Positions 49,430 through 59,800 of a stretch of DNA of 64,000 nucleotides are shown here, piece after piece. Under the pieces are notes generated by a model. The model saw only the letters and a list, made by a program, of their open reading frames with translations, ran no database searches and was not told the DNA's origin. Every line of letters starts with the position of its first letter. Position 1 is the stretch's first letter. A program made the translations under genes and the position numbers. The stretch lies in the NCBI GenBank assembly GCA_031216915.1, contig CM062292.1, forward strand, positions 2,724,457-2,788,456. The letters run 5' to 3'. Origin of the DNA: Pictodentalium vernedei. Lineage: Eukaryota > Mollusca > Scaphopoda > Dentaliida > Dentaliidae.

Positions 49430-51365
49430 GGCTCTCCACTATGACAATGGAGTAAACTGCGACGAGACTGGAATGGTCGCTTCCCCACGATTACAATGGG
49501 GTAAACTGCGACCAGGCTGAAATGATCGGCTCCCCACGATTACAATGGAGTAAACTGCGATCAAGCTGAAATGTTCGGCTTCCCCCAATTGCAATGGAGT
49601 AAACTGCGACGAGACTGAAATGATCGACTCCCCATGACTGCAATGGAGTAAACTGCGACGAGACTGAAATGATCGGCTTCCCCCAATTGCAATGGAGTAA
49701 ATTGCGACGAGACTGGAATGATCGGCTCCCCCAATTGCAATGGAGTAAACTGCGACGAGACTGAAATGATCGGTTCCCCCCAATTGCAATGGAGTAAACT
49801 GCGACGAGACGGAAATGATCGGCTCCCCATGACTACAATGGAGTAAACTGCAACGACACTGAAATGATCGGCTCCCCACAATTGCAATGGCGTAAACTGC
49901 GACGAGACTGGAATGATCGGCTCCCCACGATTACAATGCAGTAAACTGCGACGAGACTGGAATGATCGGCTCCCTTCAATTGCAATGGAGTAAACTGCGA
50001 CGAGACTGAAATGCTCGGCTCCCCACAAATGCAATGGAGTAAACTGCGACGAGACTGAAATGATCGGCTCCCCACAACTGCAATGGAGTAAACTGTGATG
50101 AGACTGACTTGATCGGCTCCCCACGATTACAATGGGGTAAACTGCGCCGAGACTGGAATGATCGGCTCCCCACGATTACAATGGAGTAAACTGCGACGAG
50201 ACTGAAATGAGCGGCTCCCCACAATTGCAATGGAGTAAACTGCGACGAGACTGGAATGACCGGCTCCCCACGATTACAATGGAATAAACTGCGACGAGAC
50301 TGGAATGATCGGCTCCCCCAATTGCAATGGAGTAAACTGTGACGAGACTGAAATGATCGGCTCCCCACGATTACAATGGTGTAAACTGCAACGAGACTGA
50401 AATGATCGGCTCCCCACAATTGCAATGGAGTAAACTGCGACGAGACTGAAATGATCGGCTCCCCACAATTGCAGTGGAGTAAACTGCGACGAGACTGGAA
50501 TGATTGGCTCCCCACGATTACAATGGAGTAAACTGCAACGAGACTGAAATGATCGGCTCCCCACAATTGCAATGGAGTAAACTGCGACGAGACTGAAATG
50601 ATCGGTTCCCCACAATTGCAATGGAGTAAACTGCGACGAGACTGAAATGATCGGCTCCCCACAATTGCAATGGAGTAAACTGCGCCGAGACTGGAATGAT
50701 CGGCTCCCCACGATTACAATGGAGTAAACTGCAACGAGACTGAAATGATCGGCTCCCCACAATTGCAATGGAGTAAACTGCGACGAGACTGAAATGATCG
50801 GCTCCCCACAATTGCAATGGAGTAAACTGCGCCGAGACTGGAATGATCGGCTCCCCACGATTACAATGGAGTAAACTGCAACGAGACTGAAATGATCGGC
50901 TCCCCACAATTGCAATGGAGTAAACTGCGACGAGACTGAAATGATCGGCTCCCCACAATTGCAGTGGAGTAAACTGCGACGAGACTGGAATGATTGGCTC
51001 CCCACGATTACAATGGAGTAAACTGCAACGAGACTGAAATGATCGGCTCCCCACAATTGCAATGGAGTAAACTGCGACAAGACTGAAATGATCGGTTCCC
51101 TACAATTGCAATGGTGTAAACTGCGACGAGACTGGAATGATCGGCTCCCCCAATTGCAATGGAGTAAACTGCGACCAGACTGAAATGATCGGTTCCCTAC
51201 GATTGCAATGCAGTAAACTGTGACGAGACTGAAATGATCGGTTCCCTTCGATTGCAATGGTGTAAACTGCGACGAGACTGAAATGATCGGTTCCCTACGA
51301 TTGCAATGATGTAAACTGCGACCAGACTGAAATGATCGTAAAAATGGTGTAAACTGCGACCAGAC
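49430..51365. repeat. Minisatellite array K (49-bp unit)
   Basis: About 39 units with GCAATGGAGTAAACTGCGAC and GAGACTGAAATGATCGGCTC. The unit has no stop in any of the three minus-strand frames, so overlapping minus frames of 146-367 codons appear, each with a 49-residue period (three DNA units). These are by-products of the array. Confidence 0.95.
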
Positions 51366-51369
51366 TACT

Positions 51370-51758
51370 GCTCGCATTAAAAAATTAAGGAGGGTGAAAA
51401 CTAGCCCTCTTGTCCTTAGAAAATAGTGATTTCCATACCAGCCTTAGCAGCCGATTCCTAAAACATACATATTTTCATATTTTCACATTCTCTATGTTAA
51501 TAGTCTTTGTAAGAGGGACACTGTGCCCCTCCCATACCTGGGGGTGTGGAAGGGGCAGTGCAGCCGTCTTACGGAGACTATCTGGTTAGCAGCACCAAAT
51601 AAAATGTACAGAGCCTACCAGGCATAATTCAGTAATAGTAAAACTTCATTTTGCCACTTCTAGCTTTGTAAGTTTGAGGAGAGCTAATCGCTCCCCCAGG
51701 CCATGCGAATGGAGCGATTTTTAGCCCTCCTGCATTTTTAAGAATGTCAGGCCTGCAA
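51370..51758. mobile_element. Related foldback element, right end preserved
   Basis: The right end reads GGAGCGATTTTTAGCCCTCC, TGCATTTTTAAGAATG and CAGGCCTGCAA, matching the right end of the element at 33908. A left half-match (AAGGAGGGTGAAAACTAGCC) sits against array K. A hairpin with GAGGGACACTGTGCCCC is inside (about 51510-51575). Confidence 0.5.
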
Positions 51759-53568
51759 CAGCTGTGAGGAGGTCACGTTTGAGGATGACACAGATAGTTC
51801 TAGTGTTGAGTGGACTTCTCGAATACCGAGCATAGAAGGCCAGGTGCTCACCTTTGATTTTCATTTTCATCACAATTCCTTTCTTTTAAGGAATAGTGGT
51901 TTCATTTCGAATGGAGTTTTGCAGAAGAAATTTGGAATTTCACGATTATCGGCCGACATATTGGCAGCCATCATGGACATTCGATATCCTATACAAACAT
52001 TTAAATAATACTCATGTGTCATTTTTCTGTTGTTCTGATAATTTAAGTTTCTTCTGAGAGAGATAGATCCATGAATGGCACAAAACAAGTATTTACCCAC
52101 TTTTAGCAGCCATCTTGGGCGCCATCTTGATTAAGAAAATTTTCCCAGGCCAGTGTTTTGCGGACTTCTCATATTTTGGTTGACATGGCTCTATTGAAAA
52201 GTATTGAAAGCCATTATAATGGCTTTACACTATATGCGTTAGCGTGATGTTTGCGCTGCAGTAGAATAAAAACTGTTCTCATAAAACTTTTTTATTACAA
52301 TTTATTGGAGAGTGTCTATTGACACTCTCCAATAAATTGTAACAAATCAATGGGGCGTACCACGTCAGCTGTCGATAGATGGCGCGAGTATTCTATCGGT
52401 TATACTGTACTTTCGATTTGACCAGTGGAAGTTATTTTTGTTCATGAAAATATTCGCACGCTTGTTATCGCAAAAGCTGAAATATTTTCGATGAATATGT
52501 CGAATCACGGGAATTACACACACCGTTAAACGTCTGAAAATTTAACTTGACAACAGAAGGGCCATTATAACCGGCTGGAAGACAGATTTGATAACCAGGC
52601 GAGTGTCTTGTCTTGGTGTAGTGTAACCTAATTTCGCCCAGTAATTTTTGAGACTAGTATCGCATGTAGTTCTCAGTCGTCATCCGTTTAATTAAGATAA
52701 GATAAGATAAGATAATTTATTTTTATTTTTTAATTATAAATATCCATGTTACACACCACAAGTGTCTGTATTTAAAAACAGAAATGGAATTTAAATGAAG
52801 ATGTGTTGAAAACATTACGTTTGAAATACAAACTTAGCTCCTAGATTTCATTTGCAGTGTTGAGGGCATATTTGACACGAATTGTTATTGGTAATTAGAC
52901 GGTTCTTCAATTCCACAGTACTTTGTCATTTTATGTAGAAATGGGTCATGTTATTCACCACAAGTGTTCATAATAATAGAAGAATGCATGTTAAGTGTAG
53001 AAATGTTGAATCTATTACTTTTGATGAATACATTTAGCTGCAATTTTCCTCAGTGTGTTGAAAATTGGAGACATTGTGTTAGTAACTCAGTTATACATGG
53101 ACATGTGTATATTTACAATGTACAAAGCAAATCACAATCAATCAGTATAAGGTGAACACGGTTTTATGTACAGCATGGCCATTGAGCATTGATCAAGTTC
53201 CACACATGGGTTTCTTTTTTTTTATTTATACAGACATTGGAATTCATCGTAGAACATGGAACTCAAAAACAGAATTTCCATTAATGAAGCACCGGTATAA
53301 CAATTTATACTCCCACCCCCTCCCCCGGATGAACTAAATTACTTTCCCACACCCTGATTACCCCCCCCCCCCCCCACACACACACACAGTGACACACACA
53401 CCTATTTGTTTTTGTTTTTGCTTTTCCATGTAATGAGACTTTTAAAAAAATTTTGAACTCGTAAATGTTTTTCTGCTGGAATCAATATTTTTGAAATGCA
53501 GGTATTTTGTGAAAATATCTATTTTATGACTGTCATATAAAACAGTTTTGAAGACAACATTTTAGGAA
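51759..53568. other. Array-poor stretch without a supported gene
   Basis: It contains a hairpin at 52294-52342, a GATAA microsatellite at about 52694-52715 and a C run at about 53360-53375. Short frames have no recognisable product. The 16-mer CGATAGATGGCGCGAG lies at 52373-52388. Confidence 0.45.
52294..52342. repeat. Short perfect hairpin
   Basis: TTACAATTTATTGGAGAGTG.. against ..CACTCTCCAATAAATTGTAA with a TATT loop. Confidence 0.92.
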
Positions 53569-53589
53569 GTGGAGGTGACAGATACATGT

Positions 53590-54110
53590 AACATGACAAG
53601 TCTATCTTCCCCACCTGGGACTTCAAGGACAAGAAATATTTTTTTTCTCAAACCAATGTTTCTGAATGGTTTTCCTCAATCTAATCCAAGACTTATGTCG
53701 GAAAAAGATCTCTGTGTGTATGTTAATCCCCTCCCCCACCTGATACTACAAGGTCAAGAATTTTTCTTTTATACAAAAATCAATTTTTATTCAAAAATAA
53801 ACATTTTTGGAGGGTGTTTCGCAATACAATCCCATTTCAAGACTCATAGATCCATTTTTTTTAAATTTCATGAGGTGGGGACATAAGGTGAGCTGTGTGT
53901 CTTTCCCATACCTGACACTTGAAGGACAAGAACATTTTATTTGGCACAAATCAATGTTTCCGAAGAGGCATCCCCAATATAATATAATTTTAAGACTCAC
54001 AAATTGGAAATTTTTAGAAGAGAATAATTTTCAGACGGGGTGGGGGATAATCTAACCTGTGTATTCTGCCCCACCCCTACTGACACTTCACAGACAAGAA
54101 AAATATTTAA
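53590..54110. repeat. Four degenerate copies of a ~120-170-bp unit
   Basis: The phrase ACTTCAAGGACAAGAA recurs in variants near 53622, 53745, 53917 and 54084, each time preceded by a C-rich segment such as CCCCACCTG. A CAATGTTT(C/T) segment and AAGACT(C/T)A follow in most copies. Spacing is uneven. Confidence 0.75.
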
Positions 54111-54743
54111 CACAGTAAGATAAATAAAGAAAAGAAAAACAGTAAAGAGCAAATTTATTATTGCAGTAAGGAATAATGTAAAAAAGGCCAACAAGATACC
54201 AAATCCCCACCCCAGAGACAAAGTGGGAATGGAAAGAGTTGCAATCTACCCTCTCGGTGATAGGTCGGTTTGAAATTTTCATCATATCCCGACATCTGTG
54301 GAACCCTGCAAGGAGTGTTCAATAAGCCTATCACCAATTGAATTCAATAAATATTTTTAAAAATGTCTGTACAAATTTTTAATTAAAGGAAAAAAATCTT
54401 TAGTTTTTACTGACTTGAGGCCTCAAATAGCAAAGAAGATATTCAGTTTCAAATCACACACTGTTCATATATGCACACAGCTGTACCACATGCCACAAAA
54501 GGTTCTTCAATAAACTTCTGACCTCTTTTTGCTTGTATCAAGGCTTAAAAATATCTACAAACAACAACCCCACATTTTTTGATAACTGATAATATCTTTT
54601 AAAATTTATTAAGGAATGAAGATATAAATAAGGTTGCGTATAAAAATAAATAATGTTTTGTATTTTTAATTATTCATTTACAGATATACACATTTTAAAG
54701 AAACCTGGACATAATTGGTGACTTGGTTGTAAGCTCACACTTA

Positions 54744-55005
54744 CACTATGCGGAGAGTAGATTGTAATCATTATCACCCCTGGAGTGGAGTTATTACCCA
54801 AAGTATCTCTTTCGAATTATGAACAGAAGGACAAAAAAACACGAGCAATGTTTCAGCCAAGGGACCTCTGTGTTTAACCCAGAGGTCCATTGGTCAGAAT
54901 AACTTTGCTTGTGCTTGTTATGTTTTGCAGCAAACTTGCAATTATTGCTTGTGTGGAATTTCCACTCTGCGGGTGATTTAGTGATAATACACCCTCCATG
55001 TATTG
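54744..55005. mobile_element. Tc1/mariner-like MITE Y, copy 1
   Basis: 262 bp flanked by TA (54742-54743 and 55006-55007). Ends CACTATGCGGAGAGTAGATT and its relaxed complement TCCATGTATTG. The body matches copy 2 along its length (GGAGTGGAGTTA, TTGCAATTATTGCT, TCTGCGGGTGATTTA). The central palindrome is at about 54853-54905. Confidence 0.88.
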
Positions 55006-55073
55006 TACTTCGATTGGTAACACCCAACTTTAAATCCTGATACTCATGGCAATGAGTAGTTGACTTAATTGTA

Positions 55074-55330
55074 CAGTACGTGGAGAGTGGATTGTAACTA
55101 AATCACCCTCGGAGTGGAGTTACCACCAAAGCTATAACTTTCAAATTTTGTATATATCGACAATAAACACAAGCAATGTTTCAGCCAATGGACCTCCGGG
55201 TTCAACCCGGAGGTCCATTGGCTGAAACTTTGCTGGTTCTGGTTATGCTTTGCAACAAATTTGCAATTATTGCTCGGGTGGAATCTCCACTCTGCGGGTG
55301 ATTTAATGATAATACATTATCCACGTACTG
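55074..55330. mobile_element. Tc1/mariner-like MITE Y, copy 2
   Basis: 257 bp flanked by TA (55072-55073, 55331-55332). Terminal inverted repeats CAGTACGTGGA and TCCACGTACTG are perfect. The centre is a near-perfect palindrome, TTTCAGCCAATGGACCTCC / GGAGGTCCATTGGCTGAAA (55167-55229). No coding sequence. Younger-looking than copy 1. Confidence 0.93.
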
Positions 55331-55387
55331 TATGTACATGTACCAGTATCTGTATTGACAATGGTACTAACTGCTTTCAAACAATCT

Positions 55388-55535
55388 ATTCCTGATATAT
55401 GCAGTTTAATGAAACCTGAACATGATTGGGGACTGGGTACTAAGCTAACACTTACTTTGGTTTGTGTTACACCCAACTTCAAGTCGTGATACTCTTGGCA
55501 ATGATGGTTGACTTAATTGTATGTACCAGTCAATT
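55388..55535. repeat. Repeated segment Z, copy 2 (empty sites)
   Basis: Continuous version of segment Z: AAACCTGAACATGATTGGGG, ACACTTACTTTGGTTTGTGT, TACACCCAACTTCAAG, TTGACTTAATTGTATGTACC. Neither MITE is present. It also forms one arm of a large inverted repeat with 55880-56025. Confidence 0.88.
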
Positions 55536-55879
55536 TGTCCATTCTCCCAAACAGAGAAACATTTTAGCATCTGTCCCATGCTTTGGCGTCAGTACACAGG
55601 TTGTAACATACGTATAGGCACTTACCTGAACTTTACTACCCAAATTGTAACTTGTATAAAAGTAAGTGGCACAAAATTATGCTATGTTGTCAGTTCATTT
55701 GTATTTATTTTTGTGTTGGTTGGGTAATTTGTCAAAAACACCCAGAAGGGGGGAGGAGATGGAGTAAAGAGTGGAGGGTCATACACCCTACATTGTAGTG
55801 TGCGGAGGGGTGCAACATATTGTTTAAAAGTAATTACATGTAGTACCATTGTTAGTACATTAAGTCATTGACAGATATA

Positions 55880-56025
55880 TGCAACTAGTCAACCATCATT
55901 TTCAGCTTAATGCGAAGAATATTTGGACTTGAAAGTGGGTGTAACACAAACCAAAGTAGGTGTAAGCTTAGAACCCACTCCCCAATCAATTTAAGGTTTC
56001 CCTAAACTGCATATATCTTTTAATC
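55880..56025. repeat. Repeated segment Z, copy 3, inverted
   Basis: Its reverse complement reads GATATATGCAGTTTAGGGAA, GATTGGGGAGTGGGTTCTAA, ACCTACTTTGGTTTGTGTTA and CACCCACTTTCAAGTCC. It pairs with 55388-55535, the two arms being separated by about 345 bp. Confidence 0.85.
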
Positions 56026-56894
56026 AAATGTCTAAGCTTAATTCTAAATAAATTTCAACATGAAATAAATTATCAGCAAAGGCTGGAAATAAGTGGTGGG
56101 ACAAGGGTAATGACCGACACCAAACTTACTTTGACCTAAACTGTTTCAAATCTACAGGACATTTTGACCGATGCAATATTCTGCTCAATTTTAGAATTTG
56201 AGTTTAAAAAACACTGGTAATTCGGTATAAACATAAATTCCATTGTGAATTAACAAGTCATTTACTCATTTAGTAGTCACATATGTCAATTTACAATGTG
56301 TAAAGCAATATGTTGAAAATGACCTGCACCAAATTAAAATGACCTATACCAACTAATTGGGGCAGAACATTTTGACCTGCATCGGAAAAAAAATATTTTG
56401 AGCTTTGACTATTAGTTTTTTCAGTTAAACAATTGATTTACTTTTACAAATAATTTTAAATCTTCATCCTTGCATACCTGTCATTTTAAATACTTTCCTT
56501 GGTTGCTATACGGTACAAAAATGGGTGAGGTGAATGCGCTGGGAGTTAGTAGTAAAAAGAATGGAAATGTTAATTAATCACATACACATTTCTACTCTGG
56601 TAAATGGTAAAAGAGAGTGAGGGATATACATGCATCAGGTAGAAAAGGTGTTATCCCCAGTTTCCCTACCGACTCCAATTTGTTCGGCACTTTCTTTAAT
56701 GATTCTTAAATGAATGGATGAATGAACTGTTCACTCCACAAATATGACAAGATACATCAGTAATAAATACGAACTGATATTGCTGTTGCGTTTATATCAT
56801 TTTTAATAGGATAGAACATTATTAAATGAAATACCCGTACCACGTGATCAGACACGGGGTAACTAATATTGCCCCATGATAAATAACAAAAAAA
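56026..56894. other. AT-rich spacer
   Basis: No recognised gene or element, apart from an ACCCGTACCACGTGATCAG box at about 56831 that recurs at 57350. Confidence 0.45.
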
Positions 56895-57150
56895 ACTTAT
56901 AAAATATTTATTTATCGGGGTTTATTGTCACTTTCGACAGTCAGGGCTCCTTTGTGTTAGACAGTTTTGCGGGTGGAGAAAGCCTGAGTACCTGGAGGGA
57001 ACCACCAAGCAACTGTCAGGCTCCCCAATATTACTAACTCCACACAAGCAGGGTTAGCAATGCCCCCATATTGACAATGGGGGTGAAGTGTCCTGCTTAA
57101 GGACACATGTCTGATTCGAACCGAGAACCTCCAGGCTTGCAGCAGACTTA
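56895..57150 (-). mobile_element. tRNA-derived SINE, copy 3 (diverged, head truncated)
   Basis: On the minus strand: B box GGTTCGAATCAG, a body related to CTTGGGCAAGACACTTCACC (here CTTAAGCAGGACACTTCACC), GGTACTCAGGCTTTCTCCAC, and an AAAT-like tail at 56900-56916 of the plus strand. The A-box half of the head is missing. Confidence 0.78.
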
Positions 57151-58411
57151 TAAGTACAGTACAAATAAAAAATCACTGCTCTAGTATTGCAGGAGTTTAG
57201 TTATGGATAATGGAATTCACTACAATACAAACTAAAACATTGAAACAAATTGAACAATATTTGTGTTAAAAAAATTATGCAAAGTGGAACTGTTAAACAA
57301 ATACAGTTTGGCAAGACAATGGGATACGGCTGGCTTCGGGTAGGTAAAAACCCGTACCACGTTATCAGGCACGGGGTAAAGAATTTATCTATTGACTTTC
57401 CGTTTTAGAAGTACAATCTATTTCATGTGTGAACACACACAGCATGAGATCTTTTATCTTCCATTGTTGAGCCATACAGGTTTCTGTGGAATTTTTGTGC
57501 AAAAGAGTTTTTTGTGAAAATATGCCGATATGACTAGTATAAAAAAATTATTGAATTTCTTTTTTTCTTTTTTGTCTCAAAAACATAGCTTATGAACCCC
57601 ACATTGGAGGATACTCGACAAGCTCATTCCAATAAGGTTTCATGAGCTATATGTTGGAGATAAAAAATTAAAATATAATACATGTACACTGTAAAACTGG
57701 AATGACGATTTTTTTTTGCGAATAGTGCAGGCCGTGATAAGGCATGGGATAACAAATTTACATGTATCTATTGACTTCTACGGGGTATGGACAATTTGTA
57801 GATTTCGGAACGAGGCTTCCACTGGGTATGTGGAATTTGTCAGTGGCTGGGCGGACGTATCGTGGGTTTCAATGAATATGGTCTCATACCACGTATCTAT
57901 CAACCAATCAAATCAAAAAATTCAATAGATAAATGATCATTCCACTTAGGATAATCTATTTGGGACGAATAATCCTGGGGCGGACTGGTTTTGGGACGAC
58001 TCATCCCAGAAGGATTGGTTGGACAAGTAAAATAATATGAATTAGTCACTTAACTCATAAAACTTGTTTTGTAATAAATTATTGGGGGACTGTCCTTGGC
58101 TGAAATTCACCAATATATTATTACAAAACAAACTGCATGAAAAAGTAAAACTGCGACAAAACGTCAAAAGAGCTAACTCAGAAACTGTAGTGTTACAGTT
58201 GTTATTGTTACATATATTGGTGACCCAAAAACACCTGTTGTCACATTTAAAATATGTCTGAAAATGAGTTATTAGACAGATAATTTTATACTACAAAGTT
58301 AATTATGAGAAAACCTCCATACTCAAAAGGCAGGTGTCACTGAGGAATGGCCAAGTGAATCGCTTAATTCCACACGTGTGTTTCAGTAACTTGAGTAAGG
58401 GCATATCGGAC
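57151..58411. other. Spacer with a MITE relic
   Basis: No supported gene. It contains a palindromic piggyBac-MITE relic (57560-57670) and an imperfect hairpin at 58063-58134 (TTTTGTAATAAATTATTGGG with CACCAATATATTATTACAAA). Confidence 0.45.
57560..57670. repeat. Relic of the piggyBac-like palindromic MITE
   Basis: TGTCTCAAAAACATAGCTTA and CATTGGAGGATACTCGACAA, then GCTCATTCCAAT and CATGAGCTATATGTT. It is recognisably the core of the MITEs at 24451 and 60136 but much mutated, with no terminal repeats. Confidence 0.65.
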
Positions 58412-59300
58412 TCAGTTTGTACCGGTAATTAGCCTTTGTTCACGCAACATAATTTTGTAATACCCCTTGAAAATGATTCGTGTTTTGCACCAAACGCGTC
58501 TGTAATAAAAACAGAGTGGAGGTGAAGTAGAGAATATCCGAGGGTAAAAAGTGGTATTTGCGGACGAGTTCCCCTTTTCAGTTTTTGCATGTCGGGCTGG
58601 CATCCAGCGTTTTGACGATTGCTTCGACTCGAGGCATTTCTTTTCAAAGCTTGTATTCATCTTTCGTGTATATTGGGTTTTCTTTGGAAACACGTAAACA
58701 TCTATAACATTCCCACATAATGGGCCACAACAATTGGGTGGCATTATTGAGGGAACAGTCGTTTTATCAATATTTTGAATACTTACTGAGCTTTCCGCTC
58801 TTGTGTGTGCGTTGTTAAGCGTAAACAAAAATCAATCAGCGTTTCTAACCAATAGCACTCTCGCGCCATCTATCGGTAGTTTGTAATCGCGGTGCTTCCC
58901 ATGATTAATGAACAAAATTTTTATAAATCAAAACTCCCACTGCTGATAGCAATAGAATCTTTAAAAGAAAGACTAATGTTACAAATCACTTTTGAAAAAT
59001 AATTCAGCACTCTACCAATTAACTAATGTCACCCCCGAGCAACACTTGCAAAAATGTTTATTACCTGAAAATTTCTTTAATTTTTATTTCTAAAACAAAA
59101 CTGAACCCTCATTGGAATGATGTAAATTTTGGAGAGAAAAATAAAATCTGACAGATCATTTTTCTGAATACTTGTGATGGGATATTTATTTATTTATTGG
59201 TGCTGATACTAAATTCCATAATTTACCAATTTGTTCCAGGTCTAACTTCACTAAATACAGACCATTCACGTGAAGGGTAGAACGACTATTTTCAGTGCTG
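58412..59300. other. Array-free stretch with an unassigned minus frame
   Basis: A minus-strand frame spans 58412-58828 but begins with TTG, has no recognisable domain and is not supported as a gene. Upstream on the minus strand lies the 16-mer CGATAGATGGCGCGAG (58860-58875) and a CCAAT-like ATTGGTTA. A SINE tail fragment (ATTT run ending in ATTGGTG) is at about 59180-59204. Confidence 0.4.
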
Positions 59301-59549
59301 TTAACCCTTTACCCAACGCAGACGATATCAAAATTTATTATTTTAAATATCATTTTTTGAAATTTTTCAAAAACATTCAACAAAACCATATCATGTGACC
59401 CCTCGTTGGAACGAGCTCGACGAGCTCGTTCCAACGAGGGGTCACATGATATGGTTTTGGTGAAATTTTGTGAAAAATAATATTTTTTGAACTGCCGAAT
59501 TTGCATATTACTAGGGCGGATGCGACCGATTCGTTGGGTAAAGGGTTAA
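59301..59549. mobile_element. piggyBac-like palindromic MITE, copy 2 (intact)
   Basis: TTAA at 59301-59304 and 59546-59549 flanks the perfect ends CCCTTTACCCAACG and CGTTGGGTAAAGGG. The 241-bp inside has no coding sequence. A central palindrome with 39-bp perfect arms (59381-59419, 59421-59459) is centred on one base inside GAGCTCG-A-CGAGCTC. TTAA target duplication and a CCC terminus are hallmarks of the piggyBac superfamily. Confidence 0.95.
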
Positions 59550-59800
59550 AAACTGGGTTGCTATTACTTATCTCAAAGTATTGGTTCCTACTCTCTCTTG
59601 GAGAAATCCAGTGAGTTGCAAGATATGGCACGCTGATATAATAGGTTCTGAATACCGATGGAGTCTGGGAAGAAAGGCTGCGCGTAAATGAGGGTTCTGG
59701 CATATGTTATAAAGGATTTTTCGTTGTGATCCCTAATGGGACTGCTGCTGGAGTCGATACACACAAGGGTGTTGATAAAGTGTCATTAAATACGAATAAA

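Larger units (their letters stand above)
54680..55360. repeat. Repeated segment Z, copy 1, split by two MITEs
   Basis: Segments at 54680-54743, 55006-55073 and 55331 onward match, in order, the uninterrupted stretch 55388-55535. The phrases are AAACCTGGACATAATTGG, AACACCCAACTTTAAATC and GTTGACTTAATTGTA. The two interruptions are the MITEs listed below. Confidence 0.88.

Noticed and set aside
49439-51377. Minus-strand frames with SRSFQSRRSLLHCN repeats as genes
   Set aside because: Overlapping frames over the 49-bp array K in all three phases.
58412-58828. 138-codon minus-strand frame as a gene
   Set aside because: It starts with TTG, has no recognisable domain and no supporting context beyond a weak CCAAT-like box; not reported as a CDS.
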